A DNA stretch of 64,000 nucleotides from Streptomyces nymphaeiformis (lineage in GTDB: Bacteria > Actinomycetota > Actinomycetes > Streptomycetales > Streptomycetaceae), in the NCBI RefSeq assembly GCF_014203895.1, contig NZ_JACHJY010000005.1, positions 248,001 through 312,000 of the forward strand. Direction: 5' to 3'. The notes under the pieces were generated by a model. It did no database searches. It saw only the letters and a program-made list of their open reading frames with translations, and was not told the DNA's origin. Position numbers and translations under genes: made by a program. Below, one piece after another: positions 26,087 to 35,112 of the stretch. The stretch's first letter is position 1. Each line of letters starts with the position of its first letter.

Positions 26087-26305
26087 CGCGCGGGAGAGTT
26101 CCGGACCGCCGAGCGCGTCCGGGCGCCGAAGGAGCAAGACCCTCCCTTGAATCTCTCAGGCCCCGTACCGCGTGGATGAGGCAGATCTGAAAAGCGGGAC
26201 ACCCCGTGTGTCCCCACCCAAGGTGCAAGCCGACCACTCGGCGCCGTTTCCTCGGCGCCGGGATGCCCTCGGTGAACCTCTCAGGTTCCATGACAGATGG
26301 GGAGG
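26087..26305 (+). promoter_or_regulatory. Tandem glycine riboswitch
   Basis: Two glycine aptamers in tandem. The first has the conserved CGCCGAAGGAGCAA (26124-26137) and TGAATCTCTCAGG (26148-26160). The second has CCAAGGTGCAAGCC and GTGAACCTCTCAGG (26272-26285), ending in CATGACAGATGGGGA (26289-26303). A linker of about 20 to 35 bases joins them. About 60 bases of expression platform separate it from the gcvT start. Known members of this class sense glycine and usually turn on the glycine cleavage genes, so it probably controls gcvT-gcvH-glyA here. Confidence 0.95.
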
Positions 26306-26367
26306 ACGTCCTCGCCCGTCATGTGTTTTCGTCACCGATCACGCCCTTGGGACCCGGGAGCCACCCC

Positions 26368-27501
26368 ATGAGCACTGCCCCCCGCCTGACCGCCCTCGAT
26401 GCCCTGCATCGTTCGCTGGGCGCGACCATGACCGACTTCGCCGGCTGGGACATGCCGCTGCGCTACGGCAGCGAGCGCGACGAGCACAACGCCGTCCGCA
26501 CCAAGGCCGGCCTCTTCGACCTCTCCCACATGGGCGAGATCACCGTCACGGGCCCGCAGGCCGTGGAGCTCCTCGACCACGCCCTCGTCGGCAACATCTC
26601 GACCGTGGGCAACGGCCGCGCCCGCTACACGATGATCTGCCAGGAGGACGGCGGCATCCTCGACGACCTGATCGTCTACCGCCTCGGCGAGACCGAGTAC
26701 ATGGTCGTCGCCAACGCCTCCAACGCCCAGGTCGTCCTGGACGCCCTGATCGCCCGCGCGGCAGATAACGGGGGATTTGACGCCGAGGTCCGCGACGACC
26801 GCGACGCCTACGCCCTGATCGCGGTCCAGGGCCCGGAGTCCCCCGGCATCCTGAAGTCGCTCACCGACGCCGACCTGGACGGTCTGAAGTACTACGCCGG
26901 CCTGCCCGGCACGGTCGCCGGCGTCCCCGCGCTGATCGCCCGCACCGGCTACACCGGCGAGGACGGCTTCGAGCTGTTCCTGAAGCCCGAGCACGCCGAG
27001 GGCGTCTGGAAGGCGCTGACCGAGGCGGGCGAGGGCGTCGGCCTGATCCCTTGCGGCCTGTCCTGCCGTGACACGCTCCGCCTGGAGGCGGGCATGCCGC
27101 TGTACGGCCACGAGCTGACCACCGCCCTCACCCCCTTCGACGCCGGCCTGGGCCGCGTCGTGAAGTTCGAGAAGACGACCAACGAGGGCCGCTTCGTCGG
27201 CCGCGAGGCGCTGGAGAAGGCCGCCGAGCGCGCCGAGACCGCCCCGCCGCGCAAGCTCGTCGGCCTGATCGCCGAGGGCCGCCGCGTCCCGCGCGCCGGC
27301 TTCTCCGTCGTCAAGGACGGCGTGGTCATCGGCGAGGTCACCTCCGGCGCCCCGTCCCCGACCCTCGGAAAGCCGATCGCCATGGCGTACGTGGACGCGG
27401 CCCACGCCACGCCCGGGACCGAAGGCGTCGGTGTGGACATTCGCGGCACCCACGAGCCCTACGAGGTCGTGGCGCTGCCGTTCTACAAGCGCCAGAAGTG
27501 A
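26368..27501 (+). CDS. gcvT: Glycine cleavage system T protein (aminomethyltransferase)
   Basis: 377 aa from the ATG giving MSTAPRLTALDALHRSLGA, preceded by GGGAG. The T protein transfers the methylene carbon of the aminomethyl-lipoyl H protein to tetrahydrofolate and releases ammonia. The GCV_T domain is complete: DFAGWDMPLRYGS, DLSHMGEI, YTGEDGFELF and the C-terminal barrel with GRRVPRAGF and VTSGAPSPTLGKPIAMAYV. It is first in the gcvT-gcvH-glyA operon under the glycine riboswitch. The decarboxylase gene gcvP is not in this window. Confidence 0.97.
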   Translation: MSTAPRLTALDALHRSLGATMTDFAGWDMPLRYGSERDEHNAVRTKAGLFDLSHMGEITVTGPQAVELLDHALVGNISTVGNGRARYTMICQEDGGILDDLIVYRLGETEYMVVANASNAQVVLDALIARAADNGGFDAEVRDDRDAYALIAVQGPESPGILKSLTDADLDGLKYYAGLPGTVAGVPALIARTGYTGEDGFELFLKPEHAEGVWKALTEAGEGVGLIPCGLSCRDTLRLEAGMPLYGHELTTALTPFDAGLGRVVKFEKTTNEGRFVGREALEKAAERAETAPPRKLVGLIAEGRRVPRAGFSVVKDGVVIGEVTSGAPSPTLGKPIAMAYVDAAHATPGTEGVGVDIRGTHEPYEVVALPFYKRQK

Positions 27502-27578
27502 CGAAGTCGTCTCACTCCTCGTCTCACCCCGTAAGACCCACGTTCATCAGCACTCCCCCGATCCAGGAGAATCAGGTC

Positions 27579-27959
27579 ATGAGCAACCCCCAGCAGCTGA
27601 GCTACACCAAGGAGCACGAGTGGCTGTCGGAGGCCGTCGACGGCGTCGCGACGGTCGGCATCACGGAGTTCGCGGCCAACGCGCTCGGTGACGTCGTCTA
27701 CGCCCAGCTCCCCGAGGTCGGCGAGACCGTCACCGAGGGTGAGACCTGTGGCGAGCTGGAGTCGACCAAGTCCGTCAGCGACCTCTACTCCCCCGTCTCC
27801 GGCGAGGTCGTCGAGGCCAACCAGGACGTCGTGGACGACCCCTCCCTGGTGAACACCGCTCCGTTCGAGGGCGGCTGGCTGTTCAAGGTCCGGATCTCCG
27901 AGGAGCCGAAGGACCTGCTCTCCATCGACCAGTACACCGAGCTCACCGCCGGGAACTGA
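27579..27959 (+). CDS. gcvH: Glycine cleavage system H protein
   Basis: 126 aa from the ATG giving MSNPQQLSYTKEHEWL, with AGGAGA nine bases upstream. The lipoyl-carrier protein that shuttles the aminomethyl group between the P, T and L proteins. The lipoylation lysine lies in GELESTKSVSDLYSPVSGEV. The gene follows gcvT by 77 bases and precedes glyA by 32. Confidence 0.97.
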   Translation: MSNPQQLSYTKEHEWLSEAVDGVATVGITEFAANALGDVVYAQLPEVGETVTEGETCGELESTKSVSDLYSPVSGEVVEANQDVVDDPSLVNTAPFEGGWLFKVRISEEPKDLLSIDQYTELTAGN

Positions 27960-27991
27960 GACCGGGCCCGAGACCCCCTAGGGATCGATTC

Positions 27992-29260
27992 ATGTCGCTT
28001 CTGAACACTCCCCTCCACGAGCTGGACCCCGACGTCGCCGCCGCCGTCGACGCCGAGCTCCACCGTCAGCAGTCCACCCTCGAGATGATCGCCTCGGAGA
28101 ACTTCGCTCCGGTCGCGGTCATGGAGGCCCAGGGCTCCGTCCTCACCAACAAGTACGCCGAGGGCTACCCGGGCCGCCGCTACTACGGCGGCTGCGAGTA
28201 CGTCGACGTGGCCGAGCAGATCGCGATCGACCGGATCAAGGCCCTGTTCGGCGCCGAGTACGCCAACGTGCAGCCGCACTCCGGCGCCTCGGCGAACCAG
28301 GCCGCCCTCTTCGCGATCGCCCAGCCCGGCGACACGATCCTGGGTCTCGACCTGGCGCACGGCGGCCACCTCACCCACGGCATGCGCCTGAACTTCTCCG
28401 GCAAGCAGTTCAACGTGGTCCCGTACCACGTGGACGAGGCCGGTCTGGTCGACATGGCCGAGGTCGAGCGCCTCGCCAAGGAGCACCGCCCCAAGGTGAT
28501 CATCGCGGGCTGGTCCGCCTACCCGCGCCAGCTGGACTTCGCCGAGTTCCGCCGGATCGCCGACGAGGTCGAGGCCTACCTGTGGGTCGACATGGCCCAC
28601 TTCGCGGGCCTGGTCGCCGCCGGTCTGCACCCGAACCCGGTCGAGTACGCGGACGTGGTGACCTCCACCACGCACAAGACGCTCGGCGGCCCGCGCGGCG
28701 GCATCATCCTGGCGAAGAAGGAGTTCGCGAAGAAGCTGAACTCCGCGGTCTTCCCCGGTTTCCAGGGCGGCCCGCTGGAGCACGTGATCGCGGCCAAGGC
28801 CGTCTCCTTCAAGGTCGCGGCCTCGGAGGAGTTCAAGGAGCGCCAGCAGCGCACCCTGGACGGCGCCCGCGCGCTGGCCGAGCGCCTGGTCCAGGACGAC
28901 GTCACCGCCCACGGTGTCTCCGTCCTGTCCGGCGGCACGGACGTGCACCTGGTCCTGGTGGACCTGCGCAACTCCGAGCTCGACGGCCAGCAGGCCGAGG
29001 ACCGTCTCCACGAGGTCGGCATCACGGTCAACCGGAACGCCATTCCGAACGACCCGCGCCCGCCGATGGTCACCTCCGGTCTGCGCATCGGCACGCCGGC
29101 CCTCGCGACCCGCGGCTTCCAGGCCGAGGACTTCGCCGAGGTCGCCGACGTCATCGCCGAGACCCTGAAGCCGGGCTTCGACGCCGACAAGGCCGCGGCC
29201 CTCAAGGCCCGGGTGACCGCTCTGGCGGAGAAGCACCCGCTGTACCCCGGCCTGAAGTAA
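27992..29260 (+). CDS. glyA: Serine hydroxymethyltransferase
   Basis: 422 aa, standard length. A PLP enzyme that interconverts serine plus tetrahydrofolate with glycine plus methylene-tetrahydrofolate. The PLP lysine is in VTSTTHKTLGGPRGGII. Other hallmarks are IASENFAPVAVMEAQGS, EGYPGRRYYGGCEYVD and the C-terminal RIGTPALATRGF. Its place after gcvT and gcvH links the cleavage of glycine to serine synthesis, and it ends at a strong terminator. Confidence 0.98.
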   Translation: MSLLNTPLHELDPDVAAAVDAELHRQQSTLEMIASENFAPVAVMEAQGSVLTNKYAEGYPGRRYYGGCEYVDVAEQIAIDRIKALFGAEYANVQPHSGASANQAALFAIAQPGDTILGLDLAHGGHLTHGMRLNFSGKQFNVVPYHVDEAGLVDMAEVERLAKEHRPKVIIAGWSAYPRQLDFAEFRRIADEVEAYLWVDMAHFAGLVAAGLHPNPVEYADVVTSTTHKTLGGPRGGIILAKKEFAKKLNSAVFPGFQGGPLEHVIAAKAVSFKVAASEEFKERQQRTLDGARALAERLVQDDVTAHGVSVLSGGTDVHLVLVDLRNSELDGQQAEDRLHEVGITVNRNAIPNDPRPPMVTSGLRIGTPALATRGFQAEDFAEVADVIAETLKPGFDADKAAALKARVTALAEKHPLYPGLK

Positions 29261-29300
29261 TTTCGTACGCTTTAGTTCCGGTTTCGTTCGGACGAAGCTC

Positions 29301-29340
29301 CGGGGCACCACGCACACTGGACAGTGAGCGTGGTGCCCCG
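29301..29340 (+). terminator. Terminator after glyA
   Basis: A perfect 13-bp stem (29301-29313 with 29328-29340) extended by an inner CACT/AGTG pairing, 40 bases after the glyA stop. It separates the riboswitch operon from sdaA, which therefore needs its own promoter in the following 68 bases or readthrough. Confidence 0.8.
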
Positions 29341-29408
29341 ATCCATGCTCAGCCTTTCTGCTCCACCCCGGCAGACAACGGCGTCTAGCCCCCACAAGGA
29401 GTCCTTCC

Positions 29409-30779
<1,371 letters not shown>

Positions 30780-30783
30780 GACC

Positions 30784-30836
30784 CCGCACGGAACGGCCCG
30801 CCCCGGAGTCCCGGGGCGGGCCGTTCCCCTGTGCGG
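30784..30836. terminator. Bidirectional terminator after sdaA
   Basis: A perfect 16-bp inner stem (30791-30806 with 30811-30826, loop AGTC) is flanked by an outer CCGCAC/GTGCGG pairing. It lies between sdaA and a convergent small gene whose stop is five bases away. Confidence 0.9.
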
Positions 30837-30840
30837 ACGC

Positions 30841-31083
30841 TCAGCCGCGGACCCAGAGGACGATGATGTCCTGGCGGTCGGCGCTGAAGGGCTCGCAGGA
30901 GAAGATCGGGCCCCAGGTCCGGTAGCCGGCCCGGCCCGCGGCCTGGCAGTCGGCGTACGAGGTGTAGGAGCTGTTCGCGTAGTAGCCCGGGCCCGGGCTG
31001 GCCTGGGCGGCGCCGGCGGCGCCGAGCGCGAGGGCTCCGGCGGACACGGCGGTGGCGAGAACGGCTGCGGTGCGGCGGTACAT
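30841..31083 (-). CDS. Small secreted protein of unknown function
   Basis: 80 aa. A Sec signal peptide is clear: MYRRTAAV followed by a 20-residue Ala/Leu/Val stretch and a likely cleavage site after AQA, giving a mature protein of about 51 residues starting SPGPGYY. The mature part is rich in Tyr, Ser and Gly, has two cysteines (YADCQAAG and FSCEPF) that may pair, and ends QDIIVLWVRG. I do not recognise a family. Confidence 0.75.
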   Translation of the reverse strand: MYRRTAAVLATAVSAGALALGAAGAAQASPGPGYYANSSYTSYADCQAAGRAGYRTWGPIFSCEPFSADRQDIIVLWVRG

Positions 31084-31276
31084 GGCATTGCCTCCTGAAA
31101 ACGCCGGGATGCCCCGGCGGAGTGCGTGACGATGCGATGTGGTGCGGAAAGTCCGGCTGCGCAGCCGTGGATGACCGTACCGTCACGGACAGTGGCGCAC
31201 AATAGGTCTAGGCCAATCCGTCGGAGGTCGCCGGAAACCGGCTCGGCCGTCGGGTTTCCGCTGTAGTGTCCGCGCC

Positions 31277-31726
31277 ATGACCGTCGAACACGTGGACGCC
31301 TCGTGCGTCGGTCCGACGCGGACCCCGCGGCGTCGGGGCGGGCTCGTCCTCGCCGTCTTCGGCCTGGTCTGGGCGCTCGCGGGCGGCTCGGGGACGTCCT
31401 TCGCGACACCGGTCACGGTCGTGGCGCTCGCGGTGACGATCGCCGCGGCGGAGCGGGCGTTCCGGGGCACCGCCGGGCCGGTGACGCGCACCGTACGGCT
31501 GCCGGAGAAATGGAACCGCGGGGTCGGTCTGGTCGACGCGGCCGGACTGGTCGCGGTCTTCGCCGTGATCGCCGCGTCGAACGCCTCGGGACGGCCGGAG
31601 CTCATCCCGGTCGGGCTCGCCGCCCTCGCGGCCGGCGCCGGCGCGGAGACCGTACGCGCGGTGGTGGGCCTGGGCGCGGCGCTCGTGCTCTGGGGCACGT
31701 CCTTCCACGTCACCCTGCGGGGCTGA
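31277..31726 (+). CDS. Small membrane protein of unknown function
   Basis: 149 aa. The N-terminal 20 residues are hydrophilic, followed by four hydrophobic segments at about 22-40, 43-58, 84-100 and 110-140. A basic loop between the second and third carries RTVRLPEKWNRG. No catalytic motif is visible. It is divergent from the small secreted protein gene, with 193 bases between them, and ends at a bidirectional hairpin. Function unknown; the coding call rests on frame length, start position and a clean fit between neighbours. Confidence 0.6.
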   Translation: MTVEHVDASCVGPTRTPRRRGGLVLAVFGLVWALAGGSGTSFATPVTVVALAVTIAAAERAFRGTAGPVTRTVRLPEKWNRGVGLVDAAGLVAVFAVIAASNASGRPELIPVGLAALAAGAGAETVRAVVGLGAALVLWGTSFHVTLRG

Positions 31727-31743
31727 CGCGGGGGACACACCGA

Positions 31744-31787
31744 GGTCCGGGCGGGCGGCGACTCAGGTCGCTCCGCCCACCCGGACC
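31744..31787. terminator. Bidirectional terminator, membrane protein and EF-hand genes
   Basis: A 15-bp stem with one mismatch (31744-31758 with 31773-31787), plus an inner CGAC/GTCG pairing, between two convergent genes. Confidence 0.75.
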
Positions 31788-31800
31788 CACGGGGTCAGGC

Positions 31801-32016
31801 TCAGGCCTTGCTGTAGTGCGCCCAGAACTCGTCCCAGGACAGCACGCCGTCGCCGTTGTCGTCGCGCTGCTTGATGAGCGCCTCGGCGACCGACTCCGTG
31901 ACGTGGAAGTCGCCCAGCTGCGCCATGACGTGCTTGTACTCGGCGGCGGTGATGAAACCGTCGCCGTCCACGTCGAACTTGTTGAATGCCGTGCGTGCCG
32001 AGTCGATGTCCGCCAC
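31801..32016 (-). CDS. EF-hand calcium-binding protein
   Basis: 71 aa with two canonical EF-hand loops: DVDGDGFITAAE near residues 15-26 and DDNGDGVLSWDE near 52-63. Each has Asp at positions 1, 3 or 5 and Glu at position 12, so both should bind calcium. The protein is cytosolic, without a signal peptide, and resembles the small Cab calmodulin-like proteins described in S. coelicolor. Partners are unknown. The loop spacing matches a single calmodulin-like lobe. Confidence 0.9.
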   Translation of the reverse strand: MADIDSARTAFNKFDVDGDGFITAAEYKHVMAQLGDFHVTESVAEALIKQRDDNGDGVLSWDEFWAHYSKA

Positions 32017-32090
32017 TGCGTCCGCCCCTTCTTGGTGCTTTTCTGACGGGGGTCAGATTAGCTGGCCGCGCGCTGCAGGATGATGGGGGC

Positions 32091-32729
32091 ATGAACGACG
32101 AGGTGGCACGGATCCTGGCGGCGGCGGCACGCGGGGCGTTCCCGCCCCCGGACGGCTCGACGACGGTGGTGCCGCAGCCGGGCCCCCGGGACGCGGGGGT
32201 GCTCGCCTTCACCGCCCACTCGGTGGTCTTCACGGACGCCGACCCGGAGTGGGTACGGGACCGGCTGGCGGCCACGTCGAGCGATCCGCTCGCCGCGAGC
32301 ATGAACCCGGCCTTCCTCCTCGCCCTGATGGCCCGCACCGGCCGCCACATGAACACCATCGACCTGCTCACGGTGGCGGACGCGCTGCCGGGCCCTCCCC
32401 CGCTGGAGCTCCGCGAGATCGACGACCCGGAGCACCCCCGGGTGGCGCGGGCGCTGAAGTTCCGCGACGACGTCCGGGTGTGGGCGGCCGACGGCGGGGT
32501 CCTCGTCCTGGGACGGGGCGTCGCGGGCCGCTGGGAGGCGGCGATCGAGGTGGACGAGGAGGTGCGCCACCGGGGCCTGGGCCGGGCCCTGGCGACGGCG
32601 GCGCGCCACCTCACCCCGGGCGAGGTGGTGTGGGCCCAGCAGTCCCCGGGCAACGCCCGCAGCGTCCGGGTCTTCCAGGCGGCGGGCTACCGCCCGGTGG
32701 CCTCCGAGGCGCTCCTGATCGCCGGCTGA
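32091..32729 (+). CDS. GNAT family acetyltransferase-like protein
   Basis: 212 aa from the ATG giving MNDEVARILAAAARGAF. The N-terminal half is a predicted divergent domain; the C-terminal half has the GNAT acetyl-CoA motif as VDEEVRHRGLGRALATAARHL (R-x-x-G-x-G/A), a strand VVWAQQSPGNARSVRVFQAAGYRPV, and an aromatic end. Substrate unknown. It is divergent from the EF-hand gene and convergent with the beta-propeller gene, with only four bases between the stops. Confidence 0.8.
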   Translation: MNDEVARILAAAARGAFPPPDGSTTVVPQPGPRDAGVLAFTAHSVVFTDADPEWVRDRLAATSSDPLAASMNPAFLLALMARTGRHMNTIDLLTVADALPGPPPLELREIDDPEHPRVARALKFRDDVRVWAADGGVLVLGRGVAGRWEAAIEVDEEVRHRGLGRALATAARHLTPGEVVWAQQSPGNARSVRVFQAAGYRPVASEALLIAG

Positions 32730-32733
32730 GCCG

Positions 32734-33915
32734 CTACCGGAAGATGCCCGTGTGGCCGAGGGAGTAGCGGCCCGGCTGGGGGTACACGGCGAGGCCGTGG
32801 GGGCCGCTGCCGACGGGGATGCGGGCGAGCTGCTTGCCGGTCGTGGTGTCGATCGCGTACACCTCGGCGTCGTACCGCCCGGAGAGCCACAGGACCTTGC
32901 CGTCGGCGGAGACCCCGCCCATGTCGGGGGAGCCGCCGTTCGGGAGCTTCCACTTCTTGGTGAGCTTGTTCTGCTGGAAGTCGAAGACGGAGACGGTGCC
33001 CTCGCCGCGGTTGGAGACGTACATCTCGCGCGAGTCGCGGCTGATGTAAAGGCCGTGGCAGCCCTTGCCGGTGGGGAGCAGGGTGGGGGTGGTGAACTTC
33101 TCGCCGTCCAGGACCCACATGCCGTGGGCCATCATGTCGGCGACGTAGAAGGTCTTTCCGTCCGGGGAGATCTTCACGTCCTGCGGCATGGCGCCCTCCA
33201 AGGGCAGCTTCTGCTGGCCGATCACCTCCATCTTCTCCGTGTCGACCTTGAGGAGTTCGCCGGAGAACTCGCAGGAGACGATGAAGTACCGCCCGTCGGC
33301 GGAGAAGTCGGCGTGGTTGACGCCGTAGCAGCTGACGGGGACGGACTTCTTCCGTTCCATGGTGTGCGGGTCGCGGAAGACGAGCTCGCGGTCGAGCGAG
33401 GCCATGACGACGGCGTACTTGCCGTTCGGCGTGAAGTAGAGGTTGTACGGGTCGTGGACCTCGACGGGCTTGCCGGCGACGCCGGTGGCCGGGTCGATGG
33501 GGGTGAGCGTGTGGCCCCGGTCGTTGTTGACCCAGAGGGTCTTCATGTCCCAGGAGGGGACGACGTGCTGGGGCTGGAGGCCGACCGGGATGGTCTCGAC
33601 GACCTGGTAGGTGGCGGGGTCGATGACGGAGACGGTGTTGGAGTTGGTGTTGGGGACGTAGACCCGGGAGGGGAAGTTCTTCACCACCGGGGAGAGCCGG
33701 TTCGGCCGGTCGGCGGCGTAGACGTCGTGCGGGTCGAGCAGGGGCGGCATCCCGGGGAGCCCGGCGGGGACGGTGGCCTTCTTGGGTACGGCGGGGGCGG
33801 CGGCCTTCTTCACGGGGGCGGCGCCCTCGGGGTGGTTCGCGCCGCCGCAGCCGGCGAGGCCGACGAGGAGGGCGGCGGCGAGGAGGATCCGGGATCTCTT
33901 GTCGAGGTGTGCCAT
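32734..33915 (-). CDS. YVTN/YncE-type beta-propeller lipoprotein
   Basis: 393 aa from the ATG that overlaps the upstream stop (TGATG). A lipoprotein signal with LLVGLAGCGG puts it outside the membrane. After a linker rich in Ala, Pro and Lys, the sequence holds several WD-like/YVTN blades, for example RVYVPNTNSNTVSVIDPATY, TLWVNNDRGHTLTPIDPATG, FYVADMMAHGMWVLDG and MYVSNRGEGTVSVFD. Two cysteines in the middle blades (SCYGVN and VSCEFSG) may form a disulfide. Such propellers bind ligands or proteins; no enzyme activity can be inferred. Translational coupling to the deacetylase-like gene suggests a shared job at the cell surface. Confidence 0.85.
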   Translation of the reverse strand: MAHLDKRSRILLAAALLVGLAGCGGANHPEGAAPVKKAAAPAVPKKATVPAGLPGMPPLLDPHDVYAADRPNRLSPVVKNFPSRVYVPNTNSNTVSVIDPATYQVVETIPVGLQPQHVVPSWDMKTLWVNNDRGHTLTPIDPATGVAGKPVEVHDPYNLYFTPNGKYAVVMASLDRELVFRDPHTMERKKSVPVSCYGVNHADFSADGRYFIVSCEFSGELLKVDTEKMEVIGQQKLPLEGAMPQDVKISPDGKTFYVADMMAHGMWVLDGEKFTTPTLLPTGKGCHGLYISRDSREMYVSNRGEGTVSVFDFQQNKLTKKWKLPNGGSPDMGGVSADGKVLWLSGRYDAEVYAIDTTTGKQLARIPVGSGPHGLAVYPQPGRYSLGHTGIFR

Positions 33916-34715
33916 CAGCTCAGCAGCTCCGTGGTGGTGACCGCGCTCAGGCCGCGGCGGTCGAGTTCGGCGAGGAGGAGGGGCAGCGCGACGGCGGTGT
34001 CGGGGTAGCCGAAGTGCAGGCTGACCACGGATCCGGCGCGGACCGTCCCGGTGACGTTGCGGACGACGGCCGCGGCGCCGGGCGAGGTGTAGTCGAGCGA
34101 GTCGACGTCGTACGAGAGGACGTGCGGGTATCCGGCACGCCGGGCGGCGCGCAGGACGGCGGGGCCGGCGTGCGGGGTGCGGGAGGGGCGGAACCAGGTG
34201 CCGACGGAGCCGGTGAGCCGGCGCAGCCGGGCGGCGCAGGCTTCGATCTCGGCGAGGGCGGCGTCCTCGGTCATGGCGTTGACGTCGATGTGGTGCTGGG
34301 TGTGGTTGCCGAGGTCGTGGCCGCCGTCTAGGACGCGCCGGGCCATGTCGGGGTGCTCGTCGAGCCAGCCGCCGACGGCGAGGACGGTGACGCGGGCGCC
34401 GGCCTTCTCGGCCTGGGCGAGGAGCCGGCCGGCGAGGGCGGGGTCGCCCTGGCCGTGGAAGGTGAGGGCGACCCGGGGCCGGTCGCGGGGGCCGTGGGTG
34501 ATCTCGTCCGGCTGCCCGGGGAAGCGGCGGGGCGCCGGGGCGGCGACCGGCGCGGGGGCCGGGTGGTGCCCGGCGGCGGAGGCGGGCGCGGAGGCGGGGT
34601 GGTGCCCGGCGACGGGGGCGGGGCGGGGTTCCGTGCCGCAGGCGGTGGCGAGGGCTCCCGCGAGGGCTGCGGCCGCGCCCGCGCGGAGGGCTCCTCGGCG
34701 GTCGGTCGGCTTCAC
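33915..34715 (-). CDS. Polysaccharide deacetylase-fold lipoprotein with altered motif 1
   Basis: 266 aa from a GTG; a GTG twelve codons upstream (34751) is possible and would add a TTA codon. The N-terminus (DRRGALRAG, then a hydrophobic run and ATAC at 23-26) is a Tat-like lipoprotein signal. A linker has two GHHPA repeats. In the NodB-like domain the histidine pair HTQHH (138-142), FRPSRTP, DVDSLDY and the SLHFG motif are present. Motif 1, normally TFDDGP, reads TFHGQGDP (85-92), so the two aspartates are missing at their usual place. Catalysis is uncertain. Confidence 0.75.
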   Translation of the reverse strand: MKPTDRRGALRAGAAAALAGALATACGTEPRPAPVAGHHPASAPASAAGHHPAPAPVAAPAPRRFPGQPDEITHGPRDRPRVALTFHGQGDPALAGRLLAQAEKAGARVTVLAVGGWLDEHPDMARRVLDGGHDLGNHTQHHIDVNAMTEDAALAEIEACAARLRRLTGSVGTWFRPSRTPHAGPAVLRAARRAGYPHVLSYDVDSLDYTSPGAAAVVRNVTGTVRAGSVVSLHFGYPDTAVALPLLLAELDRRGLSAVTTTELLS

Positions 34716-35112
34716 GCGACCATTTAAGAGGGATGTCGCCCGATTGGTCACGATTAGGCCAATTCAGGACGTTTGCGGCGCCACTCCAGCCGTCCAGCAT
34801 ACGGACGAGCCCGGGAAACACCCGATGAACCGCATAGCCATTCACTGTTTACAAGGTGGGTGCTGCACGTCACCAACGATTCATCATCGAACTGTCCGCT
34901 TTTAACCCATCTTGCCCAGGTAGGGACTTTTGGCGGCAAGGCCCCCTGTCTGCCATAGTCGGAGACACGACCCCCATTGACCCGGGCCAGGTCGACATAG
35001 CAGCCGTGGATACACCCCCCCGTCCACGGCGCACCACACGAAAGCCCCCAAGCGCCTCACCACAGGCGCACGGGGGCTTCCGTGCATCAGGGGGCGGCTC
35101 GGGGCGGCGGTG
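34716..35112. other. Intergenic region, A/T-rich
   Basis: A 397-base gap between two minus-strand genes. The stretch 34720-34970 is markedly poorer in GC than the genes and probably contains the deacetylase promoter, though no convincing -35/-10 pair stands out. A few short open frames in both strands lack coding bias. The right end holds a terminator for the ATP-binding protein gene. Confidence 0.4.
35042..35079 (-). terminator. Terminator after the ATP-binding regulator gene
   Basis: An 8-bp AAGCCCCC/GGGGGCTT stem with an inner GCGCCT/AGGCGC stem. On the minus strand the outer arm ends in GGCTTT, as in intrinsic terminators. It lies 34 bases past the stop codon. Confidence 0.8.

Noticed and set aside
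34754..34958. Two 61-codon open frames on opposite strands in the 34716-35112 gap
   Set aside because: They lack a ribosome site, codon bias and any recognisable domain, and the stretch is A/T-rich intergenic DNA.
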